The notes: generated by a model from the sequence alone, not told the origin. Shown: positions 18,075 through 26,727, counted from the first letter of the stretch. The stretch: DNA of 40,018 bases from Chitinophagaceae bacterium (GCA_023251255.1 JAHEZD010000004.1:1-40018); one strand, 5' to 3'. Numbers and translations: made by a program.

Positions 18075-18102
18075 AAGCCCCACTGTGAAAACAGCAGGGC
18101 TT
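18075..18102. terminator. hairpin between convergent genes
   Basis: The stem AAGCCCCACTGT (18075-18086) pairs with ACAGCAGGGCTT (18091-18102), with two mismatches and a GAAA loop. In the minus direction it is followed by GTTTTATTC. It lies just past the DUF2167 stop and could serve convergent transcripts from either side. Confidence 0.5.
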
Positions 18103-18154
18103 CAACCAAAAAACAAATACAAGTTATGAGCTTGTAAAAGATCATTGCTTAGAA

Positions 18155-18180
18155 GTGCCACAATTTGAAAGTTGTGGCAC
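18155..18180 (-). terminator. hairpin after hom
   Basis: The perfect 9-bp stem GTGCCACAA (18155-18163) / TTGTGGCAC (18172-18180) ends 7 bases beyond the hom stop codon in the minus direction and has an 8-base loop. It is the likely end of the metY-metX-hom transcript. Confidence 0.65.
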
Positions 18181-18187
18181 AAATGTT

Positions 18188-19444
18188 TTATACCACACCA
18201 GCCAGTTCCAAACTTCTCTTTTGCACATCACGGTACTCAATATTTTCAATGATGGGTTCCGGAGTAAGTATCAATGAAATACCATGCTGTTTCCACCAAT
18301 CGCTGTTCAGTAATTTTTCTGCATGGATTACGCCCACCAGATAACTTCTTTGTTGGCCACCATGGTATTCTTCAATCCATTCAAAAGCATCTTTGCGAAC
18401 ATTCTTGATATTATCGAAGCTTACATACACTTTTAAATAGTAGTCGTTACTTATCTCCGTTACTTGGTGATGGTTCTTTTTCTTGTACTCATACCTGTAC
18501 TCATAACGGAGGGCAGAAATATCGCTCAGTACTGCAGAAGCCGTTGGGAAGCTGCCAGCACCTTTGCCATAAAAAAACTGCTTGTCAGAAAACCCACTTT
18601 CAATCACAATGCCATTGTACTCATTGGCCACGTTGTACAGTTGTGTATCAGCAGTTACAAACTGCGGCAATACATACGCTGCAATTTTTCCGTTCTTCAA
18701 TTTGGAAGCCTTGGCAATCAGCTTTATTTGGTAATCCTTTTCAGCAGCCACTTTTGCGTCGGTCAACTGGATGTTCTGGATGCCACTGTACAATAGTTTC
18801 TTTGGATTGGATATAATACCATAAGCGTGTACCAATAAAATGGTGAGCTTGTTCACCGCATCAATGCCCAGTACATCCAAACTTGGATTGCTTTCTGCAA
18901 AGCCCAATTGCTGTGCCTGCAACAAAGCTTCAACAAACTCCACCTTCTCCTGGAAGATTTTGGTGAGTATGAAATTGGTGCTGCCATTTACAATACCGCT
19001 TACACTTTGCAGTAAATCATTATCATAATATTCTTCCAGGTTCCTGAGGATAGGGATGGAGCCAGCAACAGAAGCTTCATACAGAAAAGGCACATTGTAC
19101 TGCTCTTGCAAAGCCAACAACTCTTCTAGGTGTTCTGCTATGAGTTTCTTGTTGGCACTCACCACAGCTTTACCTTTTTTCAAGGCAGTGGTAACAATGT
19201 AGTGCGCAGCTTCTGCATCATCAATCAACTCAACCACCACATTAATGCTTTCATCATTCAGGATTTCGTCGGCCAACTGTGTAAAATATTCTGCTGGGGC
19301 ATTCCTTTTCTTATCAGGATGCTTGATGACAATTCTTTTAATGGTTGCATTTAAAGACGGCGTTTGCTTCAATATCTTATATAGGCCTTCACCTACTACA
19401 CCAAAGCCAAATAGGCCGATGGTCAATTGCTTATGTGTGCTCAT
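18188..19444 (-). CDS. hom: homoserine dehydrogenase
   Basis: Reduces aspartate semialdehyde to homoserine with NAD(P)H, the branch point toward methionine and threonine. The Rossmann motif GLFGFGVVGEGLYKIL is at residues 10-25, followed by KKGKAVVSANKKLIAEH and FLYEASVAGSIPILRNL, both highly conserved in the family. NGSTNFILTKI and FAESNPSLDVLGIDA form the catalytic region with the conserved Asp/Glu and Lys (VNKLTIL). At 418 residues it is a monofunctional enzyme (no aspartokinase domain). Its C-terminal 80 residues resemble a divergent ACT-like regulatory segment. It is the third gene of the minus-strand operon with metX and metY; the 75-base gap to metX shows no terminator. Expression should follow the upstream SAM riboswitch. 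Confidence 0.95.
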   Translation of the reverse strand: MSTHKQLTIGLFGFGVVGEGLYKILKQTPSLNATIKRIVIKHPDKKRNAPAEYFTQLADEILNDESINVVVELIDDAEAAHYIVTTALKKGKAVVSANKKLIAEHLEELLALQEQYNVPFLYEASVAGSIPILRNLEEYYDNDLLQSVSGIVNGSTNFILTKIFQEKVEFVEALLQAQQLGFAESNPSLDVLGIDAVNKLTILLVHAYGIISNPKKLLYSGIQNIQLTDAKVAAEKDYQIKLIAKASKLKNGKIAAYVLPQFVTADTQLYNVANEYNGIVIESGFSDKQFFYGKGAGSFPTASAVLSDISALRYEYRYEYKKKNHHQVTEISNDYYLKVYVSFDNIKNVRKDAFEWIEEYHGGQQRSYLVGVIHAEKLLNSDWWKQHGISLILTPEPIIENIEYRDVQKRSLELAGVV

Positions 19445-19519
19445 TTTTTGTCTATTTTATGAATGGTAATTACTGTTTTTTCTTTCCGTCTTCCGGTCTT
19501 ATGGACTTTCCAACTCCCA

Positions 19520-20590
19520 TTAATTAATTATTTGATCAATAAAATCCGTGTTCAAAATCCTGTCCCTTTTCAAAAAGCCTTTGAGTAATTGGGTTATCTT
19601 TTCATGCTCCAATAAAAAGCCATCATGCCCATAATAGGATTGGATAATGGCCAGCTCCGATACTGGAATATGTTCAGCCAGGAACTCCTGCTCAGGAATG
19701 GGGAACAGGATATCGCTTTTGATGCTGATCAGCAACGTCTTTGCTGCTATATTTTTCAGGGCTTCAACAACACTGCCCCTTCCGCGGCCAACATTGTGCG
19801 TATCCATTGCCCTGCTTAAAAACCAGTAGCTAAAAGCATTGAAGCGGTTGGCCAGTTTTTCACCTTGATAAGCTTGGTATGTTTCTGCCTTGAACACCTG
19901 TTCATCCACAGGCAAGCTGTCATCAAATACACCAGTTTGTGTTTCTGTATAGGCTTGGTAATGCCTGTAAGAAATCAGTGCCAATGACCTTGCTGTTTTC
20001 ATGCCTTCAATACCAGCATCGTTCTTTTGTTCCTTCCAAGTGGGGTCGTTTTCAATGCACATACGTTGGCTTTTATTGAAAGCAATACCCCAAGGTGAAT
20101 GCTGTGCATTGGTGGCTATGGGAACAATATATTCAAACAGCTCCGGTTGCTCAACAGCCCATTCCAGCAATTGCTGGCCACCCATACTTCCCCCAATGCC
20201 CATGTAGATTGTGGAGATGCCCAAATGTTCTTTCAGCAATTGATAGGCACTGATCATGTCCCTTGTGGTGAACAGTGGGAAGTTGTGGTAATAAGGTTCA
20301 TTGGTAATTGGATTAATGTCCAATGGGCCAATACTACCATAGCAGCTACCCGGCATGTTCACACAAATAATAAAATGCTGCTGCGGATTGATGATGCAGC
20401 CATCGCCAACAACACCGGGCCACCATTCTATGGGGTTGCTGTTAGCTGTAAGTGCATGGAAAACCCAAACTACATTGCTTTTGGCTGCATTTAGTTTCCC
20501 CAATGTGTTGTAGGCCAAATGCAGTTGCGGCAATGATTTGCCACTTTCTAATTGGAACGAATGCTTGTATTCAAATGTTTGATAGGACAT
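19520..20590 (-). CDS. metX: homoserine O-acetyltransferase
   Basis: Acetylates homoserine with acetyl-CoA, activating it for direct sulfhydrylation. Alpha/beta-hydrolase fold: VWVFHALTANSNPIEWWPGVVG near the oxyanion region, nucleophile Ser in GIGGSMGGQQLLEWA, catalytic Asp in SDILFPIPEQ, and His in YYGHDGFLLE near the C-terminus. I choose the ATG at 20590 (356 residues, starting MSYQTFEYKHSF). The longer in-frame start at 20704 adds 38 residues that are translated from a TTCAA-rich palindromic leader repeat and have no family counterpart. It lies between metY and hom in one operon. Acetyl rather than succinyl specificity follows from the MetX-MetY pairing. Confidence 0.95.
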   Translation of the reverse strand: MSYQTFEYKHSFQLESGKSLPQLHLAYNTLGKLNAAKSNVVWVFHALTANSNPIEWWPGVVGDGCIINPQQHFIICVNMPGSCYGSIGPLDINPITNEPYYHNFPLFTTRDMISAYQLLKEHLGISTIYMGIGGSMGGQQLLEWAVEQPELFEYIVPIATNAQHSPWGIAFNKSQRMCIENDPTWKEQKNDAGIEGMKTARSLALISYRHYQAYTETQTGVFDDSLPVDEQVFKAETYQAYQGEKLANRFNAFSYWFLSRAMDTHNVGRGRGSVVEALKNIAAKTLLISIKSDILFPIPEQEFLAEHIPVSELAIIQSYYGHDGFLLEHEKITQLLKGFLKRDRILNTDFIDQIIN

Positions 20591-20626
20591 TTCTTGGTTC
20601 TGCTGTTTTTTGGTTGGTGTGAAGAA

Positions 20627-20694
20627 GTTCAAATGTTTGAAAGTTCCATTGTTCACAAGTTCAATTGTCCTTCCGCTTCGATTAACATTTGAAC
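20627..20694. repeat. TTCAA-rich palindromic leader element before metX
   Basis: GTTCAAATGTT (20627-20637) and AACATTTGAAC (20684-20694) form a perfect 11-bp inverted repeat, with further TTGAAC/GTTCAA units between them. Nearly the same start, AAGTTCAAATGTT, recurs in the cysI leader (34221-34233). It occupies the metY-metX gap and would fold into a hairpin in the mRNA just before metX. Confidence 0.6.
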
Positions 20695-20718
20695 TATTGA
20701 ACAATGAAACGCCTGGAA

Positions 20719-22059
<1,341 letters not shown>

Positions 22060-22429
22060 TCAGGCAAATCATAATGCCATGATTGGGATGAATAATTTGA
22101 ATGAAGAAAAGAAAATGGGAAAAGGAGTCTGGGGAAGCCGTAAAGCCTTACTACAATAGAAAGCACGCCTTACGGCATTGTACAACAGCAGCAAATAATT
22201 GCGTTGCGGAAGATGGTTGTATGGTTGTTTGCTTTTTGCATTACTCTACAAATGTAGTAGGTTTTAAAAATGGCTACCAAATTTATTTGTTGGTTTTTAA
22301 TAGGTACACATTCGGGCCATGCTGTTTTTCCTGCTTTCGTAATTGAACCTACTGGCTGTTTTGTTCATCTGTTTTGTTTTTAAGTTTGATGAAATAGTTT
22401 GGTTAAACATTTAGGTGACAATCCGCCTT

Positions 22430-22477
22430 GTCATACTGAGCTTGTCGAAGCCTGCCTGCCGGCAAAGGCAGGTATGA
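22430..22477 (+). repeat. dispersed palindromic repeat, copy A
   Basis: GTCATACTGAGCTTGTCGAA followed by a GC hairpin (CCTGCC ... GGCAGG). The outer ends TCATAC and GTATGA are inverted repeats, so the whole 48-base unit can fold. It belongs to the GTCA(N)nCTGAGC(C/T)TGTCGAAG family seen nine times between 22.4 and 38.6 kb. Confidence 0.75.
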
Positions 22478-22490
22478 TTAACGAAATCTT

Positions 22491-22540
22491 CGTTCTTAAA
22501 CGGTAATGTCAGGTTGAGCCTGTCGAAACCGCTTAAGAAT
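22491..22540 (+). repeat. dispersed palindromic repeat, copy B
   Basis: The core GTCAGGTTGAGCCTGTCGAA (22508-22527) is flanked by an imperfect inverted repeat, CGTTCTTAAACGG (22491-22503) and CCGCTTAAGAAT (22529-22540). The flanking arms differ from those of the other copies, suggesting each copy has acquired or kept its own stem. Confidence 0.7.
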
Positions 22541-22613
22541 GAATGGTCACAATTGTTCCAAAGCAAAACTTAACAAGGTGGGGCAGAAAGCAGCTTACCA
22601 GCGGGCATAAAAA

Positions 22614-22641
22614 AAGCCCATCTGGTAAGTCAGATGGGCTT
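22614..22641 (-). terminator. riboswitch-controlled intrinsic terminator
   Basis: The perfect 11-bp stem AAGCCCATCTG (22614-22624) / CAGATGGGCTT (22631-22641) has a 6-base loop. In the minus direction it runs into a tract of seven T. Its minus-strand 5' arm and loop contain TCTGACTTA (plus 22626-22634 reads TAAGTCAGA). This is perfectly complementary to TAAGTCAGA formed by the 3' strand of riboswitch helix P1 (plus 22683-22691 reads TCTGACTTA). It is therefore the expression platform of the SAM-I riboswitch. Confidence 0.9.
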
Positions 22642-22686
22642 GATATATTGTGGCTATCGCTAGCTGTATTTTCAAACTTTTCTCTG

Positions 22687-22845
22687 ACTTATCTCTGGTT
22701 CTTGTCATGCTGAGCCTGCCTATCAGCAGATAGGCCTGTCGAAGCATAGACAAAAAACTTTGAGTTTGCACCTTCTTTTAGCTGAGTAAACTAAAAGGGT
22801 TGCAAAGGTTTCATTGGGCAAATCCCTCCACCTTTCTTGATAAGT
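22687..22845 (-). ncRNA. SAM-I (S-box) riboswitch aptamer upstream of metY-metX-hom
   Basis: Read on the minus strand, the sequence has the S-box landmarks in order: CTTATCAAGA (P1 5' side and kink-turn), GGTGGAGGGA, GCCCAATGAAACC (pseudoknot/P2 region), GCAACC, a 7-bp P3 (CTTTTAG/CTAAAAG), and AAGGTGC. P1 is ACTTATC (plus 22839-22845) pairing perfectly with GATAAGT (plus 22687-22693). The P4 arm (about 22694-22764) is unusually long because it contains a whole copy of a dispersed genomic palindrome. SAM binding should stabilise P1, leave the terminator at 22614-22641 free to form, and switch off methionine synthesis genes downstream. Without SAM the P1 3' strand can pair with the terminator loop. 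Confidence 0.93.
22704..22747 (+). repeat. dispersed palindromic repeat, copy C, inside riboswitch P4
   Basis: GTCATGCTGAGCCTG, then hairpin CCTATC-AGCA-GATAGG, then CCTGTCGAAGCATA. This is the form of the family that carries an internal hairpin, as in copy D at 30570-30612. On the RNA (minus) strand it forms the distal part of SAM-I helix P4, extended by TTTTTTGTC/GACAAGAA at its base. Confidence 0.8.
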
Positions 22846-22862
22846 AATTGTTTAAAGAACTT

Positions 22863-22918
22863 GCCTACTATCAGGTAGGCTGGTGCAAAAGTATAAGTGA
22901 GCGAATGGAATGGCCAAA
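22863..22918 (-). promoter_or_regulatory. candidate promoter and operator of the met operon
   Basis: On the minus strand, TACTTTTG (22886-22893) matches the Bacteroidota -7 element TAnnTTTG, and TTTG (22915-22918) lies 21 bases upstream as a -33 element. Transcription would start near 22880, about 35 bases before the riboswitch. A palindrome, GCCTAC-TATCAG-GTAGGC (22863-22880), covers this start point. It resembles the CCTAC-N7-GTAGG sites upstream of cysH and cysD but with one base less in the spacer. It is a candidate repressor site. Confidence 0.5.
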
Positions 22919-23000
22919 TTTATTTTGGAAAGAATGTGTTAACCTTGGATAAAGCCAAAGAAACCCGTGCCGCAGCTTCTCGTCAGTCATACATTCAACT

Positions 23001-23303
23001 TAACCTGTTGGCAGAGTTAATTCTTCCAAAAGTAAATAGGTAGTACATCATTGCCCTTCGGCTTCAGCCAAGGTACTATGATATTGGTTGAACGGTATTG
23101 GCTTTAGCCCAAGTTTTGGGCTAAAGCCCAAATTGTGATAGTTCTTTTCATAACCACGACCTAAAGTCCGCTTGAACGTCCGCCCGTGCCGGTTCGGACG
23201 GGGAACGGGCAGGAATCGGGGCAACGAAACTATTGTACCAATTGACGCATTATTCTATTTTGAACTTCAAAGGTGAAGGAAAATTAACTCTGCCAACGGG
23301 TTA
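23001..23303. mobile_element. MITE-like element with 22-bp terminal inverted repeats
   Basis: The left end, AACCTGTTGGCAGAGTTAAT (from 23002), and the right end (23282-23303) are inverted repeats of 22 bp with one mismatch, about 300 bases apart. A TA dinucleotide lies at each outer edge (23001-23002 and 23302-23303), compatible with a TA target duplication of the IS630/mariner kind. The interior has no gene but several internal palindromes, including a perfect 13-bp stem at 23100-23128. No transposase is encoded, so it would be non-autonomous. Confidence 0.5.
23100..23128. repeat. perfect 13-bp palindrome within the MITE-like element
   Basis: GGCTTTAGCCCAA (23100-23112), loop GTT, TTGGGCTAAAGCC (23116-23128). 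A related CCTAAAGTC segment follows at about 23160. This TTTAGCCC/GGGCTAAA palindrome type is familiar to me from intergenic regions of Bacteroidota. There is no T tract on either side to suggest a terminator. Confidence 0.6.
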
Positions 23304-23332
23304 TTAATAATTTCTGTTCCCGTATCGCCTGT

Positions 23333-25471
23333 TTACTCAGGTTCAGCTATCCCAAGAAAAATCACCACCCCATCGCCACCAGGATTATCAGCCACATCTA
23401 CCAGTGCCGAAGGTTTCCAGTTATTCATGCACCATAAGTTACCAGCACCATCAATATTGGTGGATGTTAACCGCATAATAGGTTGGTAGCATTTCACACG
23501 GACAGGTGTATAGGTGGGTACCCCTTGAATAAGGAATACGGGTTCCCCCGGTCTGGTCTGCGTGCCGTAAAGTGGCAGTCCGTTGGCAAGCATCACTTCA
23601 GCACCTCCCGTTGGAACGGTAAGCAGTTGGGCGGTATCAGGTTTGGATGCATCGCGGAGCATGGTTACGCCAAACGGTCCCTCCAGGTCAAAACTGCCGT
23701 CTTTCACGGAACCGGTATCATGCCCAAAATTGGCCAGGAACACTGTTTGGTTCTTATCTATTTTTACGCCCCAAGGAGCGTATGTATGTGTATCATAATA
23801 ACCCTTAATGGTAGAAAGGTCATTGGAGAGTACTGTTGCCCTGCTGCTCGTAACCCCCACTACCACCACATCCCCCTCTCCATTGATGTTCACCTGGCGG
23901 AGTGACTCAAAGCCCTTTTGCTTATTGATGGAACTGTAATAATCACTGTACCAACTGTTTTTCACCACCAACCTGTTACCCTCAATGGTTACTTTGTAAA
24001 CAGCCGAAAGCACACAGTTATCGGCAACATCGCTATCATAATTGCCGATGCAGGAAACATAGGCACTTCCCAGGTTATCAGGCGTTACATCAAATACTTT
24101 AAGGTAGGGCGTTCTTAACGGTACAGGGTCTGCTGCTGCCGTTTGTTTAACAGGGAATTCATCGCAGATCAATACATTCCCTGCTGTGGGTTCCCCGTTC
24201 AGGTACACTACTACGGCGCTTGGCTCGCTTTTGAATGGATAGACACCTGTGGGTGCCGGGGCAAAGGGATCCTGGCACCCTACAGAAGCCATCCATAGAT
24301 TGCCGGATACATCGTATTCCATTCCCTGCACGCGCGACAGCCCAATAGTATAGCCATTGGATGGGCTTATTGGTTGGCCGTCCTTATAATAGAAGCGGGA
24401 AATACTTCCTTCCTGCGGATTGTTAAGCTCGGGTCCCCATCCAAAATTGCCGAAGGAAATGTATTCTTTCTTGGGGTCTATCGCAGCCCCGAATGCCACG
24501 CCCAGCAATCCTCCACCCTGCACGGGGGAGAAATCCGTGGGCACCGCATTGTAGGCATAAACTGGGCAATGGGTTCCTGAAAGATTGGACCCTGCCCTGA
24601 AATTATTGGCCACCCATGCATTATCGTCCTTGTCAAACACCACGAATGCAAGCCCACTCGGAATAAAGTTCTTTGCGCCCGATGAATTGTTCTTTAAGGT
24701 AAGTGTCCAATTATTGGGTGCTTTTTCATCATCCCGTACATCCATAGAAGTAAGCGAATCTCCATAGATTTCCTCCCTGCCCACCAGCATTTGATAGATA
24801 TTGCCAGCATTGGTAAATGGGTCCCGCAGCATGTTCCTCACCGCCTGGAGGAAATTGCCATTTGGCATATCTTCTTCATGCCAAGCATAGTCGAGGAACT
24901 GGTCATAGAACAGTTTTCCAGAAGAAACCATAGGGTTGGTTAAGCAGTAATAAAACAGGTTGCACAGTGAATTGAACATGGGATAGCTGTTCGTTTCAAA
25001 TCCATTGGGCGATTGTTTGATCATATCCGCCACGGCCCCTTCCGTCTGGTAAAAGTGCTGCTTCATACCGTAAGCAATCTTCATGTTGCGTTCGGTGCCA
25101 CTCATATTTACCCAACCATCGTTTGCAACAGTTGTCATACGGGCAAACGTATAAATGGACGCGATAGATGATTCAGGGCAAACCCTCACCTCATTGCCAA
25201 CAGTAGGTAAATGGAATGTTGCCAAAAGGTTTACAGGGTTATCTGATATGGTTTTCGGAACCCCATTGATGGTATAAGTGTTTACCAAAACCGTTATGGC
25301 AAAATAGGCAGAGCCGCCTTCGGCTAACTCAACGCTAAAGCTATTTCCTGAAAATGAGCTTGAGTAAGCAGTGCCAACATATCCGCTGACAATACCCCGG
25401 ATTTCACACTGACCCGAAGTGATTTCAAGGTTCTTAACATCAACATTGAATTGAATAGTTTTTGTAGGCAT
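23333..25471 (-). CDS. unrecognised protein with beta-propeller-like (NHL/Vgb-like) repeats
   Basis: 712 residues with no signal peptide or membrane segment. I do not recognise a named family. The N-terminal 100 residues look like a beta-sandwich (TIQFNVDVKNLEITSGQCEI). About 100-260 contain helical segments rich in aromatic residues. From about 265 to the end there are recurrent strand motifs with D-x-x-GN-x-W (KDDNAWVANNF, YDVSGNLWMASVG, DNLGSAYVSCIG, IDGAGNLWCMNNW). These resemble NHL or streptogramin-lyase-like propeller blades, each reporting a value along a path. The coding sequence is richer in G+C than the neighbouring metabolic genes. With the 253-residue gene upstream it forms a minus-strand pair between a MITE-like element and a palindrome cluster. 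Function is unknown. Confidence 0.7.
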   Translation of the reverse strand: MPTKTIQFNVDVKNLEITSGQCEIRGIVSGYVGTAYSSSFSGNSFSVELAEGGSAYFAITVLVNTYTINGVPKTISDNPVNLLATFHLPTVGNEVRVCPESSIASIYTFARMTTVANDGWVNMSGTERNMKIAYGMKQHFYQTEGAVADMIKQSPNGFETNSYPMFNSLCNLFYYCLTNPMVSSGKLFYDQFLDYAWHEEDMPNGNFLQAVRNMLRDPFTNAGNIYQMLVGREEIYGDSLTSMDVRDDEKAPNNWTLTLKNNSSGAKNFIPSGLAFVVFDKDDNAWVANNFRAGSNLSGTHCPVYAYNAVPTDFSPVQGGGLLGVAFGAAIDPKKEYISFGNFGWGPELNNPQEGSISRFYYKDGQPISPSNGYTIGLSRVQGMEYDVSGNLWMASVGCQDPFAPAPTGVYPFKSEPSAVVVYLNGEPTAGNVLICDEFPVKQTAAADPVPLRTPYLKVFDVTPDNLGSAYVSCIGNYDSDVADNCVLSAVYKVTIEGNRLVVKNSWYSDYYSSINKQKGFESLRQVNINGEGDVVVVGVTSSRATVLSNDLSTIKGYYDTHTYAPWGVKIDKNQTVFLANFGHDTGSVKDGSFDLEGPFGVTMLRDASKPDTAQLLTVPTGGAEVMLANGLPLYGTQTRPGEPVFLIQGVPTYTPVRVKCYQPIMRLTSTNIDGAGNLWCMNNWKPSALVDVADNPGGDGVVIFLGIAEPE

Positions 25472-25622
25472 AGTTTAGGTGTTTTGTTTTTATGAATTGG
25501 CTGAATGCGCCATAGGCGCTGCAGCAAAAACAAGGGTTAGCAAATCGGTAGCTGGAGTTTTAATATTTTGAATTGAATAGGCAATGGTGTACAAGATAAA
25601 CATTGTCTTCAAAAAAACAAAT

Positions 25623-25660
25623 GCCAATAAAAAAGGTAGTGTACCTTTTTGAATATTGGC
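25623..25660 (-). terminator. long hairpin between the two unrecognised genes
   Basis: GCCAATA plus AAAAAGGTA (25623-25638, with one extra A at the junction) pairs with TACCTTTTT and TATTGGC (25642-25660), with loop GTG and a short bulge. In both directions the inner stem is A/T-rich. It could terminate the transcript of the 253-residue gene, whose stop codon is about 300 bases upstream. Confidence 0.45.
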
Positions 25661-25833
25661 GCCAGGTTGGGGCTGTCTTTGCCGATAGGCCGATGGAATT
25701 CCACATCGTATGATCTTTGCCCGCCCCACCATTCGGGCAGGAGCGGAACAAGGCGTATTTTGGGCGGGCCTTCTTTTTGCTAGCAGGCAACTCCATTTTC
25801 ACACCACCTCCTTCGCTTCTCCTTCGTGTCTTC

Positions 25834-25937
25834 TTCGGTACTCCTTCGGTGGTTCTTCGGTAGGGCTTCGGTGTGTACCGAACAGGTACCGAACATGGAC
25901 CGAAGGAGTACCGAACAAGTACCGAACAACGTTCGGT
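25834..25937. repeat. TTCGGT/ACCGAA palindrome cluster
   Basis: TTCGGTACTCCTTCGGT (25834-25850) and its exact reverse complement (25899-25915) form a perfect 17-bp inverted repeat. Between and beyond them are further TTCGGT units, then ACCGAA units, ending with a final TTCGGT at 25932-25937. About ten units of 6 bases appear in 100 bases. The arrangement would allow several alternative cruciforms. Confidence 0.7.
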
Positions 25938-25965
25938 AAAAAGCCATATCAGGACACGCCTTTCC

Positions 25966-26727
25966 CTATACCACTCTATCGACCTTAATTAGCGCGCAGG
26001 CATTGAAAGCCCCGCTACTCAGCGGGTACTTGTTGCCGTTCAGTTCCTGCACAAACTCAATACCCAGTGCCAGGAACAGCACATGAGTGCTGGCCGTTGG
26101 CAGCGCCATCTGGAAATGGATGGTCGTAGTAGGCTGCTGCGTATCCAGCAAAAAATAGTTGCTCTCCTTAATGTCCGTGCTGTCCTTTCCCTGCGTAAAG
26201 TCCACATCAGCAGCCGCAGCGAACAGCCTGAAATGGGTGCCGCTCGCTGGGGCCACCAACATCTTTTCCGGATTGAACGGCGGCACCGTAATAGTGGCAT
26301 TGCCCATTGCCCTGTCCAGCATGTATTGGAAAGGGGCTTTGAAAGTGGTGGAAAGTACGCCCTTGGCATTGAAGTTGAACCCCTGTAAAAGTTCCGCTTC
26401 GCCATTGGCCACCTTGCGCTGTCCGCGCAGGTTCAACTGGTCCGTTTGGATCACCCTCACCATTTCCCTGATTAGTCGGGAAGTTACCCTGCTGTCCCTA
26501 GCCTTGGTAATGATGGGTCCAAAGGCATAGCGGAGTGTTTTGGCCGCCTTGGCGGCCCTCCCAAACTCGGCTATATTTTCCCTTGTACGCTTATAGTTGG
26601 GGTGGGTGAGTATTTTCTCAGCGTTTGAGGGGGCTTTTTCTCTAATGATATAACCATCTATGGATCGGTAAAAGATAATGTCCCCAATGGTGCCTTCCAC
26701 CCTAACCAGTCCTCTTTGTCTTGCCAT
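25966..26727 (-). CDS. unrecognised Bacteroidota-type protein (MARQRG... N-terminus)
   Basis: 253 residues. I recognise the N-terminal pattern (RGLVRVEGTIGDIIFYRSIDGYIIREK) as one common in uncharacterised Bacteroidota proteins, but no function is established. Residues 1-110 are basic and probably helical after the first strands (NAEKILTHPNYKRTRENIAEFGRAAKAAKTLRYAF). Residues 120-253 look beta-rich. There is no signal peptide, membrane segment or evident catalytic motif. The DNA is noticeably more G+C-rich than the flanking operons. A perfect 16-bp palindrome (26845-26860) lies about 120 bases upstream of its start. It is probably not in one transcript with the 712-residue gene downstream, given the 494-base gap. 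Confidence 0.75.
   Translation of the reverse strand: MARQRGLVRVEGTIGDIIFYRSIDGYIIREKAPSNAEKILTHPNYKRTRENIAEFGRAAKAAKTLRYAFGPIITKARDSRVTSRLIREMVRVIQTDQLNLRGQRKVANGEAELLQGFNFNAKGVLSTTFKAPFQYMLDRAMGNATITVPPFNPEKMLVAPASGTHFRLFAAAADVDFTQGKDSTDIKESNYFLLDTQQPTTTIHFQMALPTASTHVLFLALGIEFVQELNGNKYPLSSGAFNACALIKVDRVV

Larger units (their letters stand above)
25472..25965. other. repeat-rich intergenic region
   Basis: No gene is supported; short reading frames here overlap each other and show no domain. The region holds a long hairpin at 25623-25660, an inverted repeat GCCCGCCC (25719-25726) / GGGCGGGC (25762-25769), and a dense cluster of TTCGG/CCGAA units (25834-25937). The G+C-rich block with mixed palindromes looks like stacked intergenic elements rather than coding DNA. 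Confidence 0.55.

Noticed and set aside
20591-20704. 38-residue N-terminal extension of MetX
   Set aside because: It is translated from the TTCAA palindromic leader, has no counterpart in the family, and the ATG at 20590 gives the standard length.
22137-22176. A second riboswitch (SAM-II type) close to metY
   Set aside because: Only one GCCGTAA/TTACGGC stem is visible and none of the SAM-II core sequence. The S-box at 22687-22845 explains the regulation.
22101-22346. Possible small plus-strand gene of 81 codons upstream of metY
   Set aside because: No ribosome-binding context, no domain, low-complexity start, and it runs antisense through the metY leader with its stem structure.
23333-25471. 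Calling the 712-residue protein a virginiamycin B lyase
   Set aside because: Only the general D-x-x-GN-x-W blade pattern is shared. The catalytic residues of the lyase could not be identified, so the function is left open.
25490-25802. Two overlapping minus-strand reading frames of 80 codons in the gap between the unrecognised genes
   Set aside because: They overlap each other in different frames, cover palindromic repeat DNA (GCCCGCCC...GGGCGGGC) and show no domain or plausible start context. Treated as repeat-derived, not genes.
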